Shown: positions 1 to 7,606, counted from the first letter of the stretch. The stretch is DNA of 19,683 nt from an uncultured Erythrobacteraceae bacterium (GCA_946482075.1 CAMLQG010000067.1:1-19683), one strand, 5' to 3'. Notes: generated from the letters alone by a model not told the origin. A program made the numbers and translations.

Positions 1-96
1 TTTTTGTTTTTACTACTAACCCTTTGTTGGGGTGCCGCGGGTGAGTTTGGCCCCGCCTCGTCTCCAACCCCGCGCCAAAAATACCCGCCTGACCGC

Positions 97-140
97 CGCT
101 TCGACAAGCTCAGCGGCTCCTCAGGATGAGCGGTGTCGGG
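97..140. repeat. Degenerate intergenic palindromic repeat fragment
   Basis: This short stretch beyond the ribE stop contains CTTCGACAAGCTCAGC followed by a second degenerate AGCGG block. I recognise the first motif from memory as part of a repeat common between genes in sphingomonad genomes. A weak 5-bp stem (CCGCT/AGCGG) with an 11-nt loop can form. It has no T-tract behind it on the minus strand, so I do not call it a rho-independent terminator. The first 96 bases hold an AT-rich start and no gene that I can support. Confidence 0.35.
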
Positions 141-161
141 TTGGCTTCAGGCAGATCCCGA

Positions 162-779
162 TCAATCCAGCAGGCTGCGCATCCGCTGCAGGTAACGGGC
201 GAGCACGTCGATCTCGAGATTGACGTGGCCGCCGGCCTTCAGCGGGCCCAGCGTGGTCACTTCGGCGGTATGCGGGATGATGTTCAGCCCGAATTGGACC
301 GTGCCGTCCGGCTGGTCCTCGATCGAATTCACCGTCAGCGACACGCCGTCCACCGTGATCGATCCCTTGGCCGCGACATAGGGCGCCATATCCTTCGGCG
401 CCTGGATCGTCAGGCGGATCGATCCGCCTTCCTCCTCGCGCGCGACCACTGTGCCTATGGCGTCGACATGGCCCGTCACCACATGGCCGCCGAGCTCGTC
501 CCCGATCTTGAGCGCGGGTTCGAGATTGATCCGGCGCCCGGCGCGCCATTGGTCGGGCACGGTGCAGGCGATCGTCTCGCCCGAAACATCCACCGCGAAC
601 CAGGCATCCCCCGCCACGCCGCCGCGTTCCACCACGGTGAGGCACACCCCGGAACAGGCGATCGATGCGCCGATGGCGATCGTGTCGGGATCGAACGGAC
701 AGGCGACGACGGCGCGCAGATCCTCGCGCTGGTCCACTTCGCGGATGGTGCCGATCGCGGTGACTATTCCGGTGAACAT
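162..779 (-). CDS. ribE: Riboflavin synthase, alpha chain
   Basis: The 205-residue product is a riboflavin synthase, which dismutates two molecules of 6,7-dimethyl-8-ribityllumazine to riboflavin and the pyrimidinedione in the cytosol. The N-terminus MFTGIV is the hallmark start of the family. The protein has the usual two tandem lumazine-binding barrels: the first contains ACSGVCLTV, the second begins near GGHVVTGHVDAIG and contains the equivalent GVSLTVNS. Length is normal for the family (about 200-215). The ATG lies 16 nt inside the end of ribD, which argues for translational coupling and co-transcription with the preceding riboflavin gene. In this organism group the symbol ribE is used; ribC is used elsewhere. 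No lumazine synthase (ribH) or ribBA follows before the window edge, though they may lie just outside it. Confidence 0.96.
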   Translation of the reverse strand: MFTGIVTAIGTIREVDQREDLRAVVACPFDPDTIAIGASIACSGVCLTVVERGGVAGDAWFAVDVSGETIACTVPDQWRAGRRINLEPALKIGDELGGHVVTGHVDAIGTVVAREEEGGSIRLTIQAPKDMAPYVAAKGSITVDGVSLTVNSIEDQPDGTVQFGLNIIPHTAEVTTLGPLKAGGHVNLEIDVLARYLQRMRSLLD

Positions 780-1777
780 GAGAGAGCTTCCTGTACGGCG
801 GGCGGCCGCCGGCGCTCATAAACTTCGAGCGTGTCGCTGCCAAGACTTCGTCGGTCGGCCAGCGTCCAGCGGTCATGCGCATCGGCGAGATCGGCCAGGC
901 CCATATCTCCGATCGAAGGCAGTCCGCCGCCGATCAGGATGGGCGCACGATAAAGCAGGATGCGATCGACGAGATCGGCGGCCAGAAACGCGGCGGCGGC
1001 AGCCGCGCCACCCTCGACGAAGAGATATTGCACGTCGGCCATGCGATCCAGAGCATCGGGCGTGGGGAGAGTGGACCAGCCATCGGGCGCAGCGCTTCGG
1101 GTCAGCACCCACCGCGCCGGGCTGCGATCTTCCAGCCCCGGCAAGCGCACGTCGAGCCGCGGCGCATCGGCGCGCAGCGTTTCCCCGCCGACCAGGATCG
1201 CATCGGTTCGCGCCCGTTCGGCATGGACATGCGCGCGCGCCGCATCGCTCGTGATCCACTGGCTCGATCCGTTGGCAAGCGCGATGCAGCCATCGAGCGA
1301 TGTCGCGAGCTTGAGCGTGACATGCGGCCGGCCCTGCCGCCGCAGCATCGCATAGCCGGTCAGGCTGGCTACGGCTTCCGGGCTGGGTACGAGCCGGGCG
1401 GCGATCCCGCCGGCCCGAATGCGTTCCAACCCTGCGCCGGCGGTACGCGGGTCGGGGTCCTGCATGCCGGCCACCACGGCTTCGAGAGGGGATGCGGCGA
1501 TCAGTTCCGCGCAGGCGGGGCCGCGCTCGCTGCGATGAGCGCAGGGTTCCAGAGTGACGTAGAGCGTTGCCTTCCTGGCGGCCGCGCCTGCCATGGCGAG
1601 CGCTTGCGCTTCGGCATGGGGACGGCCGCCGGGCTGCGTCCATCCCCGTCCGATAACGATGCCGTCCTTCACGATGATCGCGCCCACCGCAGGGTTCGGG
1701 CGGCTCAGCGGGCGCCCGCGCGCCGCAAGCGCGGCAGCCGCGGCCAGCCAGCGCGAATCGTTGTTATTCGGGCGCAA
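764..1777 (-). CDS. ribD: Bifunctional RibD: pyrimidine deaminase and 5-amino-6-(5-phosphoribosylamino)uracil reductase
   Basis: The 337-residue enzyme carries out the second and third steps of riboflavin synthesis: deamination of the GTP-derived pyrimidine, then NADPH-dependent reduction of the ribose. The N-terminal deaminase has the zinc site HAE at residues 54-56 and Cys79/Cys89 in PCAHRSERGPAC. That loop is one residue longer than the Escherichia coli type PCSHHGRTPPC. The C-terminal reductase starts near residue 150 (HVTLKLATSLDGCIA) and keeps the LFVEGGAAAAAAFL motif. The start is a TTG: in the upstream in-frame stretch back to a stop there is no ATG or GTG, and AAGG sits 8 nt before the TTG. 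The gene overlaps the preceding small gene by 14 nt and ribE by 16 nt, so it lies inside a coupled operon. At 337 residues it is a little shorter than many RibD proteins. Confidence 0.95.
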   Translation of the reverse strand: MRPNNNDSRWLAAAAALAARGRPLSRPNPAVGAIIVKDGIVIGRGWTQPGGRPHAEAQALAMAGAAARKATLYVTLEPCAHRSERGPACAELIAASPLEAVVAGMQDPDPRTAGAGLERIRAGGIAARLVPSPEAVASLTGYAMLRRQGRPHVTLKLATSLDGCIALANGSSQWITSDAARAHVHAERARTDAILVGGETLRADAPRLDVRLPGLEDRSPARWVLTRSAAPDGWSTLPTPDALDRMADVQYLFVEGGAAAAAAFLAADLVDRILLYRAPILIGGGLPSIGDMGLADLADAHDRWTLADRRSLGSDTLEVYERRRPPAVQEALSCSPE

Positions 1778-2228
1778 CCGTGCTGCCTTCGGTTGCGGGC
1801 ATAGTGCCGATCAGGCGCGCCTGTTCCGCCTTCTTCGCCTTTTCATCGGCGGCTTTCTCGGCCTTCGCTTCGCGTTCGATCTTGTCGACATCCATGCCGG
1901 ATACGCGGCCGAGCGCGCGATACATGTCCTTCACGCGCTCCTCGCTCGCCTTCTGTTCGGCTTCCAGCGTGTCCTTGCGCTTCTGGTTGGCGATATTGCC
2001 TTTCATGATCTCCGCATCGCTGCGGCCGTCGCGCCAGCTGGTGATGTAGAACACTTCGGGCGGGGGCGGGAGACCGCGCGCCTCTTCCTGCCACATCACG
2101 GAGAAGATCGTGAACGTCGCTGCGAGCGAGATCGCGACGATGTACCAGCGATAGGGTTGGGGACGGCGGAATTCGGTCGCGAAATCCTTCGCCGCGCGCG
2201 TAGGGGAGATTTTCCGCCAGAAGCTCAT
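1764..2228 (-). CDS. Hypothetical membrane-anchored coiled-coil protein
   Basis: I do not recognise the family of this 154-residue protein. A basic N-terminal segment of about 25 residues leads into one membrane helix, roughly residues 27-46 (WYIVAISLAATFTIFSVMW). A short proline-rich linker (GLPPPP) follows, then a long charged stretch, about residues 70-140, rich in Lys, Glu and Ala that should form a coiled coil (AEQKASEERVKDMYRALGR and the following KAEKAADEKAKKAEQ). The layout fits a single-pass inner-membrane protein with the coiled coil outside the cytoplasm (positive-inside rule). Its 3' end overlaps the TTG start of ribD by 14 nt, and 51 nt separate it from the peptidase gene upstream, so it is almost certainly co-transcribed. 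A link to riboflavin synthesis or to SCO1 is suggested only by position. Confidence 0.8.
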   Translation of the reverse strand: MSFWRKISPTRAAKDFATEFRRPQPYRWYIVAISLAATFTIFSVMWQEEARGLPPPPEVFYITSWRDGRSDAEIMKGNIANQKRKDTLEAEQKASEERVKDMYRALGRVSGMDVDKIEREAKAEKAADEKAKKAEQARLIGTMPATEGSTVAPE

Positions 2229-2279
2229 GGCGGCCTAGATAGGGGCGAGCGCCGCAGATCGCCAGCCTTTCCGCGCTGA

Positions 2280-3002
2280 TCAGCCGAAAGCGGCGTAGAG
2301 GCTGCGCCCCTCGCGTTTGAGCCAGCGATTGGCAGCGGCGACATCGCCTTCGAACAGCGTTCCCAGCAAGGCGTGGAAAGCGGGGCTGTGATCGAAATGG
2401 ACGAGATGCGCCACTTCATGCGCCACGACCGAGCGCCGCACCGCATCGGGCGCCTGGACCAGCCGCCAGTTGATCCGGATCGTCCCATCGCCGGCGCAGC
2501 TGCCCCAGCGCCGCTTGGCGCGCGACAGGCGCAGGGCGGGTGCGGCGATGCCGGCGCCGGCGCAGTAATCGGCGAGATCGGCCTGTATCAGGCGCAGCGC
2601 CTCCTTTTCCAGCCAGCGTCCCACGCGCGCGCCGATCCCGGCTTCCGGCCCGCCCAGCACGATCGAATCGTCCACCAGCAGCGGAGTGCGTCGCGCCTTC
2701 GGAGACCATTCGATCGCAAGCGCGCGCCCGCGATAGAGCAGCCTGCCGCCTGCTGACGGCGGCTCGCGTTGCGGGACACGGCCGAGCTGCTCCGCCAGCC
2801 AGTCCGTGCGGGAAGAGGCGAAAGCGAGCGCATCGGCCGTGCGGCCCCAGGGCGGAAGCGTGACCGTGGCGGAAGCGCCGTCCTGGGCCAGGCGCAGGAT
2901 CATCCGCCGCGCGCGGGCATGGCGGCGGATCACGATCGGCACGTCTCGCCCGCCGACGCGGAGCACGGAATTCCCCGGATCGCGGCGGAGCCAGTCGATC
3001 AT
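2280..3002 (-). CDS. YgjP/DUF45-family zinc metallopeptidase (SprT/M48-like)
   Basis: The 240-residue protein belongs to the YgjP-like metallopeptidase family. The zinc site is HEVAH at residues 195-199, followed by the family's second element HFDHSPAFH with a third histidine. Just before it stands the RRWGSC segment (LSRAKRRWGSC) that is typical of this family. The N-terminal half is a beta-rich YgjP domain with many arginines. The start chosen is the ATG at 3002, which overlaps the stop of the upstream ycgN-like gene in an ATGA arrangement. A start 13 codons further up would give an unusual extension buried in ycgN. Such proteins are cytosolic and their physiological substrates are poorly known; in several bacteria the genes travel with restriction or nucleic-acid genes, but nothing of that sort is seen here. 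Confidence 0.88.
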   Translation of the reverse strand: MIDWLRRDPGNSVLRVGGRDVPIVIRRHARARRMILRLAQDGASATVTLPPWGRTADALAFASSRTDWLAEQLGRVPQREPPSAGGRLLYRGRALAIEWSPKARRTPLLVDDSIVLGGPEAGIGARVGRWLEKEALRLIQADLADYCAGAGIAAPALRLSRAKRRWGSCAGDGTIRINWRLVQAPDAVRRSVVAHEVAHLVHFDHSPAFHALLGTLFEGDVAAANRWLKREGRSLYAAFG

Positions 3003-3469
3003 CCGTCCCCGTCCCGATCGGTGTCCCAATCCTGTGCCCAATCGACGATGTGATGTTCCAGCGGCCCGGCATCGGTCTCGCTCACCACCCGGCCGATCAC
3101 CGAGGCGCCTGCGCGCTGCGCGGCGTCACGGTCCCCGCTCAGCAGATAATGCCAGTCCGGCAGTGGATCGCCATCGGCACGCAGGCGATAGGCGCAGCTT
3201 TTCGGCAGCCAGGTGACGTCATGGACGATGCGGGCCGTCAGCCGCAGGCAATCGGGCACATAGGCCTTGCGGTGGCGGTAGTCCTTGCAGCGGGCCGTCT
3301 TCGTATCCAGCAGCTTGCAAGCGACATTGGTATGCAGGATCTCGCCCGTATCGGCGTCCTCCAGCTTGTGGAGGCAGCATTGGCCGCACCCGTCGCACAG
3401 CGCTTCCCATTCGGCGCGCGACAGCTCGGCCAGCGGCAGGGTCCAGAAGCGGTCCCTCAGCGTATCCAT
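2999..3469 (-). CDS. YcgN-family (UPF0260) cysteine-cluster protein
   Basis: The 156-residue product matches the YcgN/UPF0260 family. The defining feature is a set of conserved cysteines: Cys25, Cys28, Cys31 and Cys32 in CDGCGQCCLHK, then Cys51, Cys61 and Cys74 (in YVPDC), which form a putative zinc or iron-sulfur binding CxxCxxCC-type domain. Length is normal for the family (about 145-160). The biochemical role is not established. The gene overlaps the SCO1-like gene upstream by 13 nt and the metallopeptidase gene downstream by 4 nt, so all three are likely read from one message. The neighbouring copper chaperone makes a metal-related role thinkable, but that is inference. Confidence 0.9.
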   Translation of the reverse strand: MDTLRDRFWTLPLAELSRAEWEALCDGCGQCCLHKLEDADTGEILHTNVACKLLDTKTARCKDYRHRKAYVPDCLRLTARIVHDVTWLPKSCAYRLRADGDPLPDWHYLLSGDRDAAQRAGASVIGRVVSETDAGPLEHHIVDWAQDWDTDRDGDG

Positions 3470-4077
3470 CTGCGCAGTTCCGCGGCGACCGCGTCTTTGC
3501 CCTGATCGACCGGAAGCAGCGCGATCGGTTCGCCCTTGCGGCCCATCAGATAGGCGCCCCGGCTGTGATCCATCAGATAGCCGCCGGGCGAGGTCTTGCC
3601 CTTGGCGTAATAGACGGAGAACGCCTTGGCCGCCCCGGCGATCTGTTCGGGCGTGCCGGTCAGCCCGATGAGCTTGTCGGAAAAGGCGCGGGCGAATTCG
3701 CCGACCACTTGCGGTGTGTCGCGTTGGGGATCGATCGTGATGAAGATCATCTTCGTCTCGCCGGCGAGCTTGGGCTCCTCCTTGGCGAAGGCGTTATAGC
3801 CCTGGACCATGTGCTGCACGTCCAACGGGCAGACGTCCGGGCAATAGGCATAGCCGAAATAGACGATGCGCCAGCTGCCGTCGAAATCGCTCCACTGCAC
3901 GGCCTTGCCGAACTGATCGGTCAGCGTGAAGGGCCCGCCGATGCTCGCGCCCGCCAACGGCGGCTGTTCCGTGGGCGCGGAGCCCTTGCCCGAGCCGCAG
4001 GCGGCCAGGATGAGAGATGCGGTGACGGTCAGGGCGAGTGCAGCGGTTCTGAGGGTAGGCATGGCGTGGCGGTTCAT
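3457..4077 (-). CDS. SCO1/SenC/PrrC-family copper-binding lipoprotein
   Basis: The 206-residue protein is a SCO-type thioredoxin-fold protein that delivers copper to the CuA site of cytochrome c oxidase, or keeps its cysteines reduced, on the periplasmic face of the inner membrane. A signal peptide ends in a lipobox LAAC, with the lipidated Cys at residue 27. The copper motif CPDVC occupies residues 79-83 (YAYCPDVCP) and the conserved distal ligand is His171 in MDHSRGAYL. All three copper ligands are therefore present. The first ATG at 4077 was chosen; a second ATG five codons later is equally possible and leaves the signal peptide intact. The gene is the first of the minus-strand run to ribE and is divergent from the ankyrin gene across only 65 bp. 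No cytochrome oxidase genes are in the window. Confidence 0.94.
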   Translation of the reverse strand: MNRHAMPTLRTAALALTVTASLILAACGSGKGSAPTEQPPLAGASIGGPFTLTDQFGKAVQWSDFDGSWRIVYFGYAYCPDVCPLDVQHMVQGYNAFAKEEPKLAGETKMIFITIDPQRDTPQVVGEFARAFSDKLIGLTGTPEQIAGAAKAFSVYYAKGKTSPGGYLMDHSRGAYLMGRKGEPIALLPVDQGKDAVAAELRRWIR

Positions 4078-4129
4078 GCTCTGCTAACCCGTCTACGGCA
4101 AGGGGCGAGTCATCGCTTCGTCTGGAATC

Positions 4130-4135
4130 AAGGAG
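4130..4135 (+). promoter_or_regulatory. Ribosome binding site fixing a GTG start
   Basis: AAGGAG stands 7 nt before the GTG at 4143. No ATG is available nearby in frame, and translation from the GTG gives an immediate, well-formed signal peptide. This makes the GTG the most likely start of the ankyrin gene. Confidence 0.75.
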
Positions 4136-4142
4136 TAATCAG

Positions 4143-4763
4143 GTGGGCAGAGGCACGGGCAGGAAACTGCTGCTATCGGCTCTCGCGGCAGCAATGGTGG
4201 CCGGCGCGCCGGCCCATGCGCAGTTTTCGGACACGTACAAGTTTCTCGAAGCCGTGAAGAAAAAGGACGGCGTGGTCGCCACCAAGCTGCTGAACGAGCC
4301 GGGCACCACGGTCATCAACGCCAAGGACGTCACCACCGGCGAGACGGGCCTGCATATCGCGGTCGCGCGGGGCGACGTCACCTGGGTGCGCTTCCTGCTG
4401 CAGCGGGGCGCCAATCCCAATGTGCGCGACAAGCGCGGCGTCACTCCGCTGGTTTCGGCCGCGAGCCGCGGTTTCATCGATTGCGTGGACGAGCTGATCG
4501 CCAATCGCGCGCGGCTGGACGAAGCGAACGACGCGGGCGAAACGCCGGTGATCTCCGCCGTCCACCGGCGCGACATCCCGATGCTGCGCGCGCTGCTCAA
4601 GGCGGGCGCCGATCCGGACCGGTCGGACAATTCCGGCCGTAGCGCGCGCGACTATGCGTCGCTCCAGGGCGAAGGCAGCGCCACGCTGGCCGAGATCGTG
4701 GCCAATGCGAAGCCCAAGGACAAGCGCCAGGGCAGCAGTGCGACCTACGGGCCGTCCTTCTGA
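4143..4763 (+). CDS. Exported ankyrin-repeat protein
   Basis: The 206-residue protein starts with GTG behind a strong ribosome binding site. Residues 1-26 form a Sec signal peptide (LLLSALAAAMVAGAPAHA) with cleavage expected after AHA, so the protein is periplasmic or secreted. The rest holds about three ankyrin repeats, near residues 66-97, 99-131 and 132-163, plus a degenerate fourth. Diagnostic segments are TGLHIAVARGD, TPLVSAASRG and TPVISAVHRRD, each followed by a LL..GA.P-type turn. Ankyrin arrays bind other proteins; no enzyme domain is present and the partner is unknown. Three bases separate its stop from the GTG of coq9, so the two are probably co-translated. The C-terminal tail is Lys/Ser-rich and looks disordered. 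Confidence 0.9.
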   Translation: MGRGTGRKLLLSALAAAMVAGAPAHAQFSDTYKFLEAVKKKDGVVATKLLNEPGTTVINAKDVTTGETGLHIAVARGDVTWVRFLLQRGANPNVRDKRGVTPLVSAASRGFIDCVDELIANRARLDEANDAGETPVISAVHRRDIPMLRALLKAGADPDRSDNSGRSARDYASLQGEGSATLAEIVANAKPKDKRQGSSATYGPSF

Positions 4764-4766
4764 TCC

Positions 4767-5423
4767 GTGGACCAGGCCGACCTCACGCTTGACGAGATCC
4801 GGGCGTTGCTCGCCCCGGCGATCGCGGACGCCGCGGCGTTCGATGGGTGGAGCGGTGCGGCCCTGGGCGAAGCGGCGCGCGCGCAAGGAGTGAACCCCGA
4901 CGTGGCGCGGCTGGCGTTCCCCAAGGGCGCGATGGACATGATCGGCGCGTGGATCGAAGCGGTCGACCGCGCGATGCTGGAAGCGTTCTCCGCCGAACGG
5001 CTCGATAATATGAAGATGCGCGATCGCATCCGTACTCTGGTCCAATTCCGGCTGGATGCGGTGGCCGGGCGCGAGGAAGCGCTCCGCCGTGCGCTCGCCA
5101 TCATGGCCATGCCGCAGAATGCCGCCGCGGCCCTCAAACGCGGCTGGCACAGCGCGGATCTGATGTGGCGGCTGGCGGGAGATACCGCCACCGACCTCAA
5201 CCACTATACCAAGCGCGCGACTCTCGCCGCGATCTACGCCGCGACGCTGGGCGTGCTGGTCGACGACGAGAGCGAGGGCAAGGCGGATACTGCGGCCTTC
5301 CTCGACCGCCGGATCGACGGCGTGATCCGTTTCGAGAAGGCCAAGGCGCAATTTCTTCCGCCGGCGGACGAACGTTTCAGCATGGCGCGTTTCCTGGGCC
5401 GGTTGCGCTATCCGGCGCGCTGA
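4767..5423 (+). CDS. COQ9-family ubiquinone biosynthesis protein
   Basis: The 218-residue protein belongs to the COQ9 family. These proteins have a TetR-like helical fold, bind lipids and assist the hydroxylation steps of ubiquinone synthesis, in mitochondria by helping COQ7. The family features seen are an N-terminal helix-turn-helix-like segment (WSGAALGEAARAQGVNPDVARL), the central RDRIRTLVQFRL segment and the conserved WHSADLMWRLAGDTATDLNHYTKR-type region near residues 127-150 (first seen at HSADLMW) that contributes to the lipid-binding face. The GTG start is placed 3 nt after the ankyrin stop and has no strong Shine-Dalgarno sequence, which suggests coupling to the upstream gene. Alphaproteobacteria commonly carry one COQ9 copy. 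No coq7 or other ubi gene is visible nearby. Confidence 0.9.
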   Translation: MDQADLTLDEIRALLAPAIADAAAFDGWSGAALGEAARAQGVNPDVARLAFPKGAMDMIGAWIEAVDRAMLEAFSAERLDNMKMRDRIRTLVQFRLDAVAGREEALRRALAIMAMPQNAAAALKRGWHSADLMWRLAGDTATDLNHYTKRATLAAIYAATLGVLVDDESEGKADTAAFLDRRIDGVIRFEKAKAQFLPPADERFSMARFLGRLRYPAR

Positions 5424-5451
5424 AGGCGCTGCCGCGCGTTCGAAAATTACC

Positions 5452-5466
5452 TGCGAACCAGTTGCA
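5452..5466. promoter_or_regulatory. Possible Fur/Mur-type iron operator upstream of feoA
   Basis: The imperfect dyad TGCGAACCAGTTGCA lies 30 nt before the feoA ATG. The outer TGC/GCA arms and an inner A/T pair are symmetric; the centre is not. Alphaproteobacterial Fur and Mur sites have the general form TGC(A/G)AAT..ATTTGCA, and iron control of feoAB is well known. The match is partial, so this is only a candidate. Confidence 0.27.
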
Positions 5467-5496
5467 ATATGGCGCGGCATCTGGCAGCGCTTGCCC

Positions 5497-5736
5497 ATGA
5501 CGCTTGACAGTCTCCCAATCGGACAGCGGGCCCGCATCATTGCGGTGGACTGGTCCGTGCTGGCGCCGGACGAAGGGCAGCGCCTGCGCGCGCTGGGCAT
5601 CGACGAAGGCGCGCGCGTGGCGGTTTCCCATCGCGGCATCTTCGCGGGGCACGATCCGATCGCGATCATGATCGGGCGGATGAGCGTGGCGATCCGCCGG
5701 GCCCACGCCCGGGCGATGACTGTCGAGTTCGTCTGA
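5497..5736 (+). CDS. feoA: Ferrous iron transport protein A
   Basis: The 79-residue protein is a FeoA: a small cytosolic SH3-like barrel that interacts with the FeoB G-protein to support Fe(II) uptake. Family features are the LPIGQRARII start, the RLRALGIDEGARVAV segment (FeoA consensus RL..LG...G..V.V) and the terminal IAIRRAHARAMTVEFV-like strand (here VAIRRAHARAMTVEF). The ATG at 5497 was preferred to a TTG two codons upstream; neither has a clear ribosome binding site. It is 19 nt ahead of feoB. The iron-binding-type operator candidate described separately lies just upstream. FeoC is not present, which is usual outside enterobacteria. Confidence 0.95.
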   Translation: MTLDSLPIGQRARIIAVDWSVLAPDEGQRLRALGIDEGARVAVSHRGIFAGHDPIAIMIGRMSVAIRRAHARAMTVEFV

Positions 5737-5755
5737 GGAAGGACGCGGAAGCCCC

Positions 5756-7606
5756 ATGACCCGGATGCGTACCGCCGCGCTGGTCGGCAATCCCAATGCC
5801 GGGAAAAGCGCCCTGTTCAACGCGCTGACGGGCGCGCGCCAGAAGATCGCGAATTATCCCGGCGTGACCGTGGAACGGAAGGCCGGCCGGCTGACGCTCC
5901 CCAATGGCGAGCCACTGGAGCTGTTCGACTTGCCGGGCAGCTATGGCCTCGACGCCACCAGCCCGGACGAGGAAGTGACGCGCCGCGTGGTGCTGGGCGA
6001 GTTTCCCGGCGAGGCGATGCCCGAAGTGCTGGTGATCGTGCTCGACGCGTCGAATCTCGAACAGCATCTCGTCTTCGCGCAGGAGTTGATCGCGCTCGGC
6101 CGGCCGGTGCTGGTCGCGCTCAACATGGTCGATCTGGCGGAGCGGGACGGGCTGGTGCTCGATCCCAAGGCGCTGGAGACGGCGCTGGGCGTGCCGGTGA
6201 TCCCGACCGTGGCGGTGCGCCGGCGCGGCATTTCCGAACTGCTCCAGGGCATCCAGGCGGCGGAAGTGAAGGCGGAACAGAGGGATGCGCATCGTCAGCC
6301 GCATATCACCTTGCCCGAACGCCGGCTTGTCGCCCACACCATCGCCAATGCCGCGATTCTCTCGGAAACTGCGAAGCATCGGCTCCATTCGCGGCTCGAT
6401 AATGTACTACTGCATCCGTGGATCGGCCCGCCGATCCTGTTCGGCCTGCTGTTCGTGATCTTCCAGGCGGTGTTCGCCTGGGCGACGCCGTTCGCCGATG
6501 CGCTGGACGGGGCGGTGAGCAGCCTGATCGCTTTCACCGAACAGGCGATGCCGCAAAGCTTCCTGCGCGACTTGCTGACGCAGGGCGTGCTGTCGGGCGT
6601 GGGCTCGGTGATCGTGTTCCTGCCGCAGATCATCATCCTGTTCTTCTTCATCCTGGTGATGGAAGCGACCGGCTACATGGCGCGCGCGGCCTTCCTGATG
6701 GACCGGCTGATGGCGGGCGTGGGCCTGTCGGGCCGCAGCTTCATTCCGCTGCTGTCCAGCTTCGCCTGCGCGATTCCCGGCATCATGGCCACGCGCAGCA
6801 TCGCGGACCCGAAGGACCGGCTCACCACGATCCTGATCGCTCCGCTGATGACCTGTTCGGCCCGCCTGCCCGTCTACACCGTGATCATCGCGGCCTTCAT
6901 TCCCAGTCGCTCGGTAGGGCCGGGCATCGGGCTGCAGGGGCTTGTGATGTTCGGCCTCTATGTCGCCGGCATCGTCGGCGCGATGGCGGCAGCCCTGCTG
7001 CTGCGCCGTTCCGTCACCAAGGGTGCTGCGAGCGGCTTCATCATGGAAATGCCGAAATACCAGCTTCCGCGGCTGAGCGACCTGCTGCTGGGCCTGTGGC
7101 AGCGTGCGTGGATCTTCCTGCGCCGCGCCGGCACGATCATCTTCATGGTCACGGTGGTGCTGTGGCTGCTGCTGAGCTTTCCCAAGGCCGGGCCGAACGA
7201 GAATCAGCTGGAAGTCTCGGTTGCGGGGCGGATCGCCAATGGCCTGGCGGTGGTGGTGAAACCGATCGGCTTCAATCACGAGATCGCGCTGTCGATCATT
7301 CCCGCGATGGCCGCGCGCGAAGTGGCGGTTTCCGCGCTGGCGACGACCTATGCCGTAGCGTCGGACGACGAGGACGCGACCGCGACCGCATTGACCGATC
7401 AACTGGCCAATCGCTGGACCTTGCCGACCGCGCTGGCCTTCCTCGCCTGGTTCGTCTTCGCGCCGCAATGCCTGTCCACGATCGCTGTCGCCCGCCGGGA
7501 AACGAATGGGTGGAAATGGCCCGTCTTCATGTTGCTCTATCTGTTCGGGCTGGCCTACATCTTCGCGGGAATCACTTACTGGTCCGCCGTCGCGCTGGGC
7601 CTATAG
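5756..7606 (+). CDS. feoB: Ferrous iron transporter B
   Basis: This 616-residue inner-membrane protein is the FeoB Fe(II) transporter. The N-terminal G domain has G1 GNPNAGKS (residues 11-18), a GVTVE switch region (36-40), G3 DLPG (58-61) and G4 NMVD (123-126). The membrane part begins near residue 220. It contains the two Gate regions with conserved cysteines: Cys338 in SFACAIPGIMATR and Cys367 in PLMTCSARLPVY. The second gate carries IIPAMAAREVAVSALATTY. The length is at the short end of the FeoB range, as is common in alphaproteobacteria, and no essential motif is missing. GGAAG precedes the ATG. It follows feoA directly; ssb begins 18 nt after its stop, so ssb may be partly co-transcribed. 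Confidence 0.97.
   Translation: MTRMRTAALVGNPNAGKSALFNALTGARQKIANYPGVTVERKAGRLTLPNGEPLELFDLPGSYGLDATSPDEEVTRRVVLGEFPGEAMPEVLVIVLDASNLEQHLVFAQELIALGRPVLVALNMVDLAERDGLVLDPKALETALGVPVIPTVAVRRRGISELLQGIQAAEVKAEQRDAHRQPHITLPERRLVAHTIANAAILSETAKHRLHSRLDNVLLHPWIGPPILFGLLFVIFQAVFAWATPFADALDGAVSSLIAFTEQAMPQSFLRDLLTQGVLSGVGSVIVFLPQIIILFFFILVMEATGYMARAAFLMDRLMAGVGLSGRSFIPLLSSFACAIPGIMATRSIADPKDRLTTILIAPLMTCSARLPVYTVIIAAFIPSRSVGPGIGLQGLVMFGLYVAGIVGAMAAALLLRRSVTKGAASGFIMEMPKYQLPRLSDLLLGLWQRAWIFLRRAGTIIFMVTVVLWLLLSFPKAGPNENQLEVSVAGRIANGLAVVVKPIGFNHEIALSIIPAMAAREVAVSALATTYAVASDDEDATATALTDQLANRWTLPTALAFLAWFVFAPQCLSTIAVARRETNGWKWPVFMLLYLFGLAYIFAGITYWSAVALGL

Noticed and set aside
4173..5669. A 498-codon minus-strand frame opposite the ankyrin and coq9 genes
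   Set aside because: Both sense genes have strong family features and a convincing signal peptide or start; the antisense product resembles nothing known.
6407..7468. A 353-codon minus-strand frame opposite feoB
   Set aside because: It lies fully inside feoB, whose gates and G motifs are intact.
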